Part shown: positions 54,401-62,800 of the stretch, one piece after another
Layout of the letters: every line of letters starts with the position of its first letter
How positions within the stretch are numbered: the stretch's first letter is position 1
Assembly (NCBI GenBank): GCA_965216155.1
Contig: CBDCFD010000007.1
Location: 620,001-684,000, forward strand
Direction of reading: 5' to 3'
Source: CATOSP01 sp965216155
GTDB lineage: Bacteria > Chloroflexota > Dehalococcoidia > Lucifugimonadales > UBA3495
DNA: 64,000 nucleotides
Notes under the pieces: generated by a model
Told to the model about the DNA's origin: nothing
The model's database searches: none
Seen by the model: the letters and a program-made list of their open reading frames with translations, nothing else
Made by a program: the position numbers and the translations under genes

Positions 54401-57400
54401 ATCGACTCTGATCGTGCGCTGGCCCATTTATATTTATTGCCGGCTTTTTTCAATTCCACTCTGTACCTGGTCACTTCTGGCACGGACGTTTCGTTATAGA
54501 AGAGCACATCCTGCCCCTCGTCCATGGGCGGCCTTTCCCAATCCACGGATAGATAAGAATCGTCCTCAAATACGGTCAGGTACATGGGCGCAGGCGGTGC
54601 CTCATCTATCGCCCTTGCTTGACTATTTGCAGTTTCTTCTATGCGCAGGTCGAACGTAGTGCCGGGCCTGAAGTCGTAAAAATTCGGATGCCGCCATCTG
54701 AAGCCGCCACCCACCATACGATCCTGCGTAAAGGGAAAGGCTTCGCCGTCAACGTACAGTGTCCAGTTGGTGTAATCATCTGCTGTGCCATTTTCGTCCA
54801 CCGCGTCGTAAGGACGTAACTTAATAACAAATCTGGATAGATAGAAGTAATGGTGTTGCAAAACACTGTAGATTACTGGTACGTGGTACGTTGTGCCATT
54901 GTAGGTGAAGTAGTTATTGCCAATAAGACTGGAATTGGCCAACTTCTCGGAGTAGTCTCCTCCTCCGTTAATGTTATTCTCATAGCCTGCCAGCGTCACG
55001 GTGGCACACCAAATAGCGGTGCCGCAGTCCTGGGAAGTATGTTCCATGTTCATCAATTCCACAGTGGCCGCGCTAGGGTTGCCTGCCACGAACCCTGCCG
55101 GTAGGGCGCCAAACCCAAGGTCCACAGTCTCCCCATCGTCCTCCACTGTGTCGTCGTAAGCCATCACCGTGAAAGTCTTGCTCTGCTCGCCCGAGGCAAA
55201 GATCAACTCCTCTGGCACCCCTGTCCAGTCGTCATCGCTGGCGCCGTTCATCCCGGCGGCGGTTATCGGAATTTCCACCCGGTGCGGAGCCGGGCTGCTC
55301 AACTGCACCGTTACCACCGCGTCAAGGCCGCCCTCGGTGGCAGAGTACATAGCCGAGCCGAAGCTCACCTCCACGGCCGGCACGTCGTCGTCGATGATGG
55401 AGACGGTGGTCTCAGGGACGCTCCCGGCGCTCACCCCCGCGGGCAGGTTCACGAAGGTCAGCTTCACGGTCTCCCCGTCGTCGTCCTCCGCATCATCGGC
55501 AGCCTCGAAGGTGAAGGTCTTGGAGGTGTCCGTGGGGCCGAAGGTGACGCTGGCGGGCACCACGGAGTAGTCTGCTGGGGTGGCCCCGTTCCGTCCCTCA
55601 GTGGCTATCAGGATGATCGCGTCACTTCCCGGGGCCGGGCTCATCACCACCGTGATGGTGGTGGACAAGCCTTCCGACACTCCGTAGGTATCCGCACCGA
55701 AACTGACGGTCGTGGACCCCTGGGGCGCCACATCCTCTATGGTGACCACTGTCTCGCCGGTCGTGCCGGCTGTGGTGCCCGAAGGCAGGTTTTCCAGCTT
55801 GAAGGACACCTTCTCGCCCGGGTCACCGATCCGGTCCGAGACAGCGGAGAACATAAAGGACTTCGAGATCTCACCAGCGTTGAAGATGACGCTTGTAGGC
55901 ACTCCGACGTAGTCGGAGTCCGACGCCCCGTCCTTATTGGTCTTGGAGAGGGGGACGGTCACCGTCCGCTCCGGATCGTCGTCCAGGGTGAGCACAATCT
56001 CCACGGTGCCGCCCTCTGTGACGTTGTAGGTGCTGGCCTCGAAGTTGACAGTCAGGGACGACGGGGCATCGTCGTCGGTGATGGAGACGATGGCCTCGGC
56101 GTGGGTTCCCAAGGTCACGCCCGCGGGCAGGGTGTCCCCGAACCCCAGCTCCACGCTCTCCCCGTCGTCGTCCACGCTGTCCTGGGTCGCCGTGAACCTG
56201 AAGGTCTTCTCGGTTTCGCCAGAGTTGAAGGTGAGGCTGGCGGGGACGCCGGAGTAGTCGTCGTTGGATGTATCACCCTGGTTCGCCGGGACCAGCGTAA
56301 TGTCCACCGTCCGCTCAGGCTCGGCGTTGAGCTTCACCTTGACCGTCTCCGTCTCACCCTCCGCCACGGTGTAGGTCGAGTGCTCGAAGCTCACCTCCAC
56401 GGCCGGCTCGTCGTCGTCGGTGATGGAGACGGTGGCCTCGGCGGGGCTGCCCAAGGTCACGCCCGCGGGCAGGGTGTCCCCGAAGGTGAGCTCCACGCTC
56501 TCCCCGTCGTCGTCCACGCTGTCCTGGTTCGCCGTGAAGGTGAAGCTCTGCTCGGTGTCCGTGGGGCCGAAGGTGAGGCTGGTGGGCACGCCGGAGTAGT
56601 CGTCGTTGGATGTATCACCCTGGTTCGCCGGGACCAGCGTAATGTCCACCGTCCGCTCAGGCTCGGCGTTGAGCTTCACCTTGACGGTGACGCCGCTGCC
56701 CTCCGACACGGTGTAGGTCGCCAGCTCGAAGCTCACCTCCACGGCCGGCACGTCGTCGTCGGTGATGGAGACGGTGGCCTTGGGGACTGGGCCGGCAGAC
56801 ACTCCGCCGGGCAGGGTCCCGAAGACCAGGTCCACGCTCTCTCCGTCGTCGTCCACGCTGTCCTGGTTCGCCGTGAAGGTGAAGCTCTGCTCGGTGTCCG
56901 TGGGGCCGAAGGTGACGCTGGTCTCCGAGAGCGAGTAGTCGGCGCTGCTCGCCCCGTCCTCGTCCTCGTCCTCAATCTCTATCGGGATGATCGCGTCACT
57001 TCCCGGGGCCGGGCTCATCACCACCGTGATGGTGGTGGACAAGCCTTCCGACACTCCGTAGGTATCCGCACCGAAACTGACGGTCGTGGACCCCTGGGGC
57101 GCCACATCCTCTATGGTGACCACTGTCTCGCCGGTCGTGCCGGCTGTGGTGCCCGAAGGCAGGTTTTCCAGCTTGAAGGACACCTTCTCGCCCGGGTCAC
57201 CGATCCGGTCCGAGACAGCGGAGAACATAAAGGACTTCGAGATCTCACCAGCGTTGAAGATGACGCTTGTAGGCACTCCGACGTAGTCGGAGTCCGACGC
57301 CCCGTCCTTATTGGTCTTGGAGAGGGGGACGGTCACCGTCCGCTCCGGATCGTCGTCCAGGGTGAGCACAATCTCCACGGTGCCGCCCTCTGTGACGTTG

Positions 57401-59829
57401 TAGGTGCTGGCCTCGAAGTTGACAGTCAGGGACGACGGGGCATCGTCGTCGGTGATGGAGACGATGGCCTCAGGGACGCTCCCTCTAGACACCCCCGCGG
57501 GCAATGGGCTGTCGAAGGTGAGCTTGACGCTCTCCCCGTCGTCGTCCACGCTGTCCTGGTCCGCCGTGAAGGTGAAGGTCTTGGAGGTGTCCGTGAGACC
57601 AAACGTGACGCTGGTGGGCACGCCGGAGTAGTCGTCGTCCGACGCCCCCTGGTTCGTCAGGATCAGCGGTATCTCCACCTGCCGCTCCGGCTCGGCGTTG
57701 AGCTTCACCTTGACGGTGACGCCGCTGCCCTCCGACACGGTGTAGGTCGCCAGCTCGAAGCTCACCTCCACGGCCGGCACGTCGTCGTCGGTGATGGTCA
57801 CGGTTACGTCGGCGGCCTTCAGGCCGTCATAGTCATCTTCCAGCGAACTGGCGGTGTGGGTCAGGGTGGCCTGCTCTTCGTTCACCGCGTCGCCGTCGTG
57901 GTCCGCCGTGACGGTCACCCTCTGCGGCTGGTCCCAGTTCTGTTCGGTGAAGGTCAGGGTGTCCTGGTCCAGGCTCAGGTCCGTACCGGTGGTTCCCTCG
58001 ATGGTGACCATAACGTCCCCGGCCGGTTCCGTGTCCAGCTCCACCTCGTAGGTGTCCGAGCCCCCCTCCTCGATATCCAGCGATGTCTTGGAGATGCTCA
58101 CCCCAGGTTCGTCGTCGTCGGTGATGGTCACGGTTACGTCGGCGGCCTTCAGGCCGTCATAGTCATCTTCCAGCGAACTGGCGGTGTGGGTCAGGGTGGC
58201 CTGCTCTTCGTTCACCGCGTCGCCGTCGTGGTCCGCCGTGACGGTCACCCTCTGCGGCTGGTCCCAGTTCTGTTCGGTGAAGGTCAGGGTGTCCTGGTCC
58301 AGGCTCAGGTCCGTACCGGTGGTTCCCTCGATGGTGACCATAACGTCCCCGGCCGGTTCCGTGTCCAGCTCCACCTCGTAGGTGTCCGAGCCCCCCTCCT
58401 CGATATCCAGCGATGTCTTGGAGATGCTCACCCCAGGTTCGTCGTCATCGTTGATCGTCACGGTTACGTCGGCGGCCTTCAGGCCGTCATAGTCATCTTC
58501 CAGCGAACTGGCGGTGTGGGTCAGGGTGGCCTGCTCTTCGTTCACCGCGTCGCCGTCGTGGTCCGCCGTGACGGTCACCCTCTGCGGCTGGTCCCAGTTC
58601 TGTTCGGTGAAGGTCAGGGTGTCCTGGTCCAGGCTCAGGTCCGTACCGGTGGTTCCCTCGATGGTGACCATAACGTCCCCGGCCGGTTCCGTGTCCAGCT
58701 CCACCTCGTAGGTGTCCGAGCCCCCCTCCTCGATATCCAGCGATGTCTTGGAGATGCTCACCCCAGGTTCGTCGTCATCGTTGATCGTCACCTCTATTTC
58801 GGGAACACCGAAGACCGACTCTTGCTGCCCCGAGCTTTCCATCAGTTTGAGCAGGAAAGTCTCCGCGTCTTCATCGTACTGGTTGTCGATGATGACGACG
58901 TCGAAGTACACCGACTGACGGTATCGAGTCTCCCCAGCTCCATCCGTGAACGCCGCAAAGTCCGCCACGGCAAACACGAGTGTCTCGTCCACTTCCTCGT
59001 AGTCTCCAGGCGACCGTGCGGTGACATCCTCGGACTGCACCGCAACGGCGTAGCCGATGTTCGGCACTCCATCTTCGTTCGTCACCGCCACGACCTCGAC
59101 CTGCACAGTGCCCGCATCCTCGTCAACCGGTCCCACCTCCACCAGCGAGTACTCCATCTGCGGGTCGTCATCCGTAACCGTCACGGTCACATCGTCGGCG
59201 TCCAGGCCGTCGTACTGGGCGAAGGTGGAGCTGACCGTGTGGGTGATCGTCGCAGCGGCCTCATCGATCCCGTCGCTGTCGTGACCCGCCGTTACCGTAA
59301 CGGTCTTGGCTACGTGCCAGTTGGTGGGGGTGAAGGTCCACGACGCGGGCTCCGCGGTAACCTCACTGTCCGCTGGATCGTTAATCGTGACCGTCACGTC
59401 CCCGGCGGGCTCCGTGTCCAGCTCCAGCTCGTAGGTGTCCGAGTCCCCCTCCTCGATCGTCAACGCCGTGGGAGTCACCGTCACCCCCGCAGTGTCGTTG
59501 TCGTTGATCGTCACGCTTATTTGGGCAACACCGAAGACCGAACCTTCGTACCCCGGGCTTTCCATCAGTTTGAGCAGGAAAGTCTCCGCGTCTTCATCGA
59601 ACCGGTTGTCGAGGATGACGAGGTCGAAGTACACTGACTGACGGTATCGAGTCTCCCCATCTCCATCCGTGAACGCCGCAAAGTCCGCCACGGTAAACAT
59701 GAGTGTCTCGTCCACTTCCTCGTAGTCTCCGCCCGAGTTTGTGGTGACATCCTCAGACTGCACCGCAACGGCGTAGTCGATGCTCGGCACTCCATCTTCG
59801 TTTGTCACCGCCACGACCTCGACCTGCAC
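51499..59829 (-). CDS. Giant Calx-beta / Ig-like / fibronectin surface protein, main part
   Basis: 2776 codons, continuing in a shifted frame from the upstream part (59805-64000). It begins (59829 downward) with VEVVAVTNEDGVPSIDY and Calx-beta-like units ending in VTITDDD (YTVSEGSGVTVKVKLNAEPER...SGVPTSLTFGPTD). It includes three identical 110-residue units (57791-58780). A distinct domain near 54700-55030 (CGTAIWCATVTLAGY...NWTLYVDGEAFPF) follows, then SwmA-like units (TLTYDEVLDGTAVPAMDTFTV), fibronectin III domains and repeated ITGxxRVGxMLTADTSxIxDxDGL...YQW units. Acidic Asp-rich loops suggest calcium binding, so an extracellular adhesive or surface role is likely. No sorting signal is visible in the retained part. 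Confidence 0.8.
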   Translation of the reverse strand: MQVEVVAVTNEDGVPSIDYAVAVQSEDVTTNSGGDYEEVDETLMFTVADFAAFTDGDGETRYRQSVYFDLVILDNRFDEDAETFLLKLMESPGYEGSVFGVAQISVTINDNDTAGVTVTPTALTIEEGDSDTYELELDTEPAGDVTVTINDPADSEVTAEPASWTFTPTNWHVAKTVTVTAGHDSDGIDEAAATITHTVSSTFAQYDGLDADDVTVTVTDDDPQMEYSLVEVGPVDEDAGTVQVEVVAVTNEDGVPNIGYAVAVQSEDVTARSPGDYEEVDETLVFAVADFAAFTDGAGETRYRQSVYFDVVIIDNQYDEDAETFLLKLMESSGQQESVFGVPEIEVTINDDDEPGVSISKTSLDIEEGGSDTYEVELDTEPAGDVMVTIEGTTGTDLSLDQDTLTFTEQNWDQPQRVTVTADHDGDAVNEEQATLTHTASSLEDDYDGLKAADVTVTINDDDEPGVSISKTSLDIEEGGSDTYEVELDTEPAGDVMVTIEGTTGTDLSLDQDTLTFTEQNWDQPQRVTVTADHDGDAVNEEQATLTHTASSLEDDYDGLKAADVTVTITDDDEPGVSISKTSLDIEEGGSDTYEVELDTEPAGDVMVTIEGTTGTDLSLDQDTLTFTEQNWDQPQRVTVTADHDGDAVNEEQATLTHTASSLEDDYDGLKAADVTVTITDDDVPAVEVSFELATYTVSEGSGVTVKVKLNAEPERQVEIPLILTNQGASDDDYSGVPTSVTFGLTDTSKTFTFTADQDSVDDDGESVKLTFDSPLPAGVSRGSVPEAIVSITDDDAPSSLTVNFEASTYNVTEGGTVEIVLTLDDDPERTVTVPLSKTNKDGASDSDYVGVPTSVIFNAGEISKSFMFSAVSDRIGDPGEKVSFKLENLPSGTTAGTTGETVVTIEDVAPQGSTTVSFGADTYGVSEGLSTTITVVMSPAPGSDAIIPIEIEDEDEDGASSADYSLSETSVTFGPTDTEQSFTFTANQDSVDDDGESVDLVFGTLPGGVSAGPVPKATVSITDDDVPAVEVSFELATYTVSEGSGVTVKVKLNAEPERTVDITLVPANQGDTSNDDYSGVPTSLTFGPTDTEQSFTFTANQDSVDDDGESVELTFGDTLPAGVTLGSPAEATVSITDDDEPAVEVSFEHSTYTVAEGETETVKVKLNAEPERTVDITLVPANQGDTSNDDYSGVPASLTFNSGETEKTFRFTATQDSVDDDGESVELGFGDTLPAGVTLGTHAEAIVSITDDDAPSSLTVNFEASTYNVTEGGTVEIVLTLDDDPERTVTVPLSKTNKDGASDSDYVGVPTSVIFNAGEISKSFMFSAVSDRIGDPGEKVSFKLENLPSGTTAGTTGETVVTIEDVAPQGSTTVSFGADTYGVSEGLSTTITVVMSPAPGSDAIILIATEGRNGATPADYSVVPASVTFGPTDTSKTFTFEAADDAEDDDGETVKLTFVNLPAGVSAGSVPETTVSIIDDDVPAVEVSFGSAMYSATEGGLDAVVTVQLSSPAPHRVEIPITAAGMNGASDDDWTGVPEELIFASGEQSKTFTVMAYDDTVEDDGETVDLGFGALPAGFVAGNPSAATVELMNMEHTSQDCGTAIWCATVTLAGYENNINGGGDYSEKLANSSLIGNNYFTYNGTTYHVPVIYSVLQHHYFYLSRFVIKLRPYDAVDENGTADDYTNWTLYVDGEAFPFTQDRMVGGGFRWRHPNFYDFRPGTTFDLRIEETANSQARAIDEAPPAPMYLTVFEDDSYLSVDWERPPMDEGQDVLFYNETSVPEVTRYRVELKKAGNKYKWASARSESISYPSSRSGLVNLSNGVEYTLRVFAINQYGESPPSPEVTGTPHEMTPPGLLTATVDGSTLTLTYDEVLDGTAVPAMDTFTVSVDGSDRVVQSVSIEGSQVKLTLASSVGEGDSVALSYKKPLYMERPRIQDSVGNAASSIRNKTVTSAPAEAVGTRANSPATGAPVITGIPRVGEMLTADTSSIEDDDGLEKVSYSYQWIRNDGTDDTDIAGATGSTYIMASGDEGKAIKVRVTFTDDAGNEQFLTSAAVAAPVSRSDRLPAAPGTPIVSPEDTGALTVSWKMAPDGGGPPITGYLVQWKEADDRWETAADVSEATVTGTTHTITGLTDGVEYAIRVVANSGADNSPASEEAFGTPRETTPPEFSAAIADGATLTLTYDEALDENSVPGADTFTVMAGSEERGIARVSVAGAAVILILDSAVVSEDEVTVSYAAPADESAIRIRDAAANHAASFDNQAVTNNTATGQPTVTGTARVGEILTADTTGITDADGLDNVSYSYQWVANDGGTDADISGETDATYTLVADDEGKTIKVRVTIIDDAGNEATLTSAATEAVGFAVQQQGASNTPTTGEPTITGAAQVGEMLTADTSGIADDDGLVNATFSYQWVANDGTSDTDIFGAADNTYTLVDDDEGQTIKVRVIVTDDAENETTLTSEATDSVEAAPQPDSPATGEPTISGTAQVGEMLTADTSSIADDDGLVNATFSYQWLGDDTDIAGATSSTYTLAETDEGQTIKVRVIVTDDAENETTLTSEATAVVAAPEPPAMPTGLSAAAISHDAVTLTWDDPQDDAITGYVILRRDREIHPVGTFVTIAGDTGSADTTYTDATVEPEKQYNYKIQAINEHGEVSEKSDWVRANTPTAPPADSPATGEPTISGTAQVGQTLTADTSGIADADGLTNVSYRYQWVVTDGGAYIDISGETGATYTLVSVDRGLHILVRVSFTDDAGKRERLTSAATDVVAAEA
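55616..56098 (-). repeat. 483-bp duplicated block, copy 1
   Basis: Essentially identical to 56990-57472 at an offset of 1374 bp. It covers one and a half Calx-beta-like units (ATYNVTEGGTVEIVLTLDDDPERTV...GSTTVSFGADTYGVSEG). Confidence 0.75.
56990..57472 (-). repeat. 483-bp duplicated block, copy 2
   Basis: Partner of 55616-56098. Near-identity over about 480 bp within a repetitive gene indicates recent duplication or gene conversion. Confidence 0.75.
57791..58780 (-). repeat. Three tandem 330-bp units
   Basis: Units 57791-58120, 58121-58450 and 58451-58780 are almost identical at DNA level, differing mainly at the boundary GTCGTCGTCGGTGATGGTC versus GTCGTCATCGTTGATCGTC. Each codes for 110 residues (SISKTSLDIEEGGSDTYEVE...DYDGLKAADVTVTI). 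Confidence 0.85.
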
Positions 59830-62800
59830 AGTGCCCGTACAAACGGTCCGGCGTCCACCAGCGTGTAATCCATCTGCGGGTCGTCGTCGGTAACCGTCAC
59901 GGTCACATCGTCGGCGTCCACGCCGTCATAAGCGCCGTCGTCCGGCGAAGTGGCGGTGTGGGTGAGGGTGACCTGCGCTTCGTCCACCGCGTCACCGTCG
60001 TGGTCCGCCGTGACGGTCACCGTCTGCGGCACGTACCAGTCCTGGTCTGAGAAGGTCAGGGTGTCCTGGTCCAGGGACAGGTCCGTACCGGTGCCCCCCC
60101 CGATGGTCACCGTCACGTCCCCGTCGGGTTCGCTGTTCAGCTCCACCTCGTAGGTGTCCGAGTCCCCCTCTTCGATCTCCAGCGATGTCTCGGAGATGGT
60201 CACCCCGATGGAGTCGTTGTCAATGATCGTCACCCTTCTTTCGCGAACACCGTATGCCGGCCATTCATACCCTTTGGCGGACCATAGCCGGATCCGAAAG
60301 GACTCCTCTTCCTCGGCAGATATGTCGTCGTGGATGACGAAGTCGAAGTACACCGTCTGACGGTATCGAGTCTTTCCATTGTCATTCACGAACTCCACAA
60401 AGTCGTCCACCGCGAAATTGAGTACCTCCTTCACTCCCTCGTAGTCACTGTCCGCCTCCGCGGTGTCCTCAAGGGCCGCCAATGTCACGCGGTAGTCGAT
60501 GCTCGGCACTCCATCTTCGTTCGTCACCCCCTGGATCCCGACGCGCACCGTGCCCGCATCCTCTTCAACCGGTGCCACCTCCGACAGCGAGTATCTCATC
60601 ACCGGATCGTCGTCTTTGCAAGTGACAATTGCCTTGCCCACCTTCACCCCGTTGTAGTCCCCACCACTAACTGATAAATAAAGGTCAGCGGCAAAGGTTA
60701 TGGTGTCGGTGTCCTGGGGGCACGTGGTCGACAAAGCCCAAGGAATATTCCAGGTCTGGGGCGTGAAAGTGTGTCTATTAACGTTGGTGGATATCGCCGT
60801 TAATGTCACATCCGCTGTAGGCTGCGAGTACAACTCGAAGGCGAAGGACCCGCTGCGCCCCTCGGTTACAGTCTGCCTACGGGGAGTCACCCTCAGACCA
60901 ACGCGGTCATCCTCAACCACGGTCACCTCAACGACGCCCACGCTCAGGCCTTCATAATTGGCGTCTGCGGCAGAGCTTGGCGTGTGTGTGATCGTGACCA
61001 CCGGTTCGGCGACCGCGTCATCGTCGTGGTCCGCCATTACGGTCACCGTCTGCTGAATGCTCCAATCGAGGGCGGTAAAGGTAAGGATGGCGTTGTCCAG
61101 GCTCAGGTCCGTACCGGTGACGCCCTCCATGGTGACCGTCACGTCCCCGACGGGTTCGGAGGTCAGAACCACCATGTAATCGGCCCAGGTTCCTTCTTCG
61201 ATCTCCAGCGAGCTCTCGGAGATGTTTACTCCGGCGGTGTCGTCGTCCGTGATGCTTACAGTGGTCTCGAAGGTGTTGCCCCGCACGATGCCATTGGGGA
61301 GCGGGATTCCGATGACGATCTTCACGCTCTCCCCGTCGTCATCTATGGAGTCGTCCGTTGCCGAGAAGGTGAAGGTCTTCTCAATGTCCCCGCTGTTGAA
61401 CGTCAGGCTGGCAGGTATCCCCGAGTAGTCAGCTGCGTCTGCATCGCCCTGACCCCCTAAGGTCAGCGGTATCTCGACGGTGGTCAGAGGGTCGGCGTCC
61501 AGGGTCACCGTCACGGTGACGTGGGCGCCCTCATCTACCATGTAGGTGGCCTGTTTGAAGTCTACGGTCCGCTGGCCGGCTCGGACCTCAATGCTGGCGT
61601 GCTGGTTCCAGACCTCCGTGTTGAACTCGGTGGCCACCGTCCCATGCGGAAGGGTTATGGTCGTCAAGCCCGGAGCGCTGTTGGGCATCACGGTGATGAC
61701 CCAGACCCGGTCCGTCTCCCTCCGGTGTCTGACGTAGGTCCCGTGGGTGATCACCAGGTCCTCACTCGGAGAGAAGTACCACACGGCGCTGCCCTCTGTG
61801 CCACCGGGAAATTCGGTGACGTCTTCACTGAAGGTAACGGTCACGTTGAAGTTGCCGGTGACCGGCTCCGTTGCATTGGTGGTGAGCAGGGCGGTAAAGG
61901 AAGGCAACACGTCGTAGGTTACCTCCGCAGCCGGATTCCCGCCTTCCACCACGTCCGGGGGAACCCGGACGGTGACGGTGGGCGCTTCCTCGCCGGGCAG
62001 GATGTCGTCGTCCAGGGCGGGCTCAATCTCGTCGGCCAGGATTTTGACGTACCAGACGTTGGTGCTCAATCTTGGGTACAGCCAAAATTCCTGGACCGTG
62101 CCGCCAGTGATTTCCAGGTCCTCCATCGCCAGCTCGCTGGCTGACGGCTGGAACTGGACCCTCACGGTGAAGAGCCCAGCAACGGTGGTGTTGTCACTGG
62201 GGGTCCCGTTGGGGTTTACTCTCTGGATGTGGGTCGTCCTTTCGCCGCTAATAAAGACCTCGGCCTGATCGAGGGTTCCCGCAGACACACCGGCGGGCAA
62301 CGAGCGGCCGATCCCCAGCCTCACGATCTCCCCTTCGTCGTCAACCACGTCCTCGATGGCTGTGAAGGTGAAGCTCTTCTCCGTCTCACCGCTGTAGAAG
62401 ATCACGCTGTCGGGCACGGGGCTGTAGTCGTCGCTCGTTGCGCCACGGCGGTTACTGGCGGTCAGCGGAACGATCACCGTTCTCTCGGGGTCGACGGACA
62501 AAGTCACCGTTACCGCGACCGTGCTCCCCTCGAGCACGGTGTAAAATTCGTACTCGAAGTTCACGGTCACCGGCGGCCCGTCGTCGTCAGTGATGCTTAC
62601 GACAGCCTCATTGGTGTTTCCTGCAAACATGCCGGCTGGCAGGGTATTGCCCAGACCCAGCTTCACGCTTTCGCCGTTGTCGTCATCCATGTCCTGGATG
62701 GCGACGAAGGTGAAGGTCTGTTCCGTCTGCCCACTGTTGAAGGTCAGGATGGAGGGGACCCCGTAATGGTCGAAACTCTCAGCGCCCCCCTGGTTCGCCG

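Noticed and set aside
55282..59637. A 1451-codon open frame on the + strand
   Set aside because: It is antisense to the Calx-beta coding sequence. The GAC/GTC-rich codon pattern of Asp- and Val-rich repeats leaves the opposite strand stop-free. The minus-strand product has recognisable domains and this one has none.
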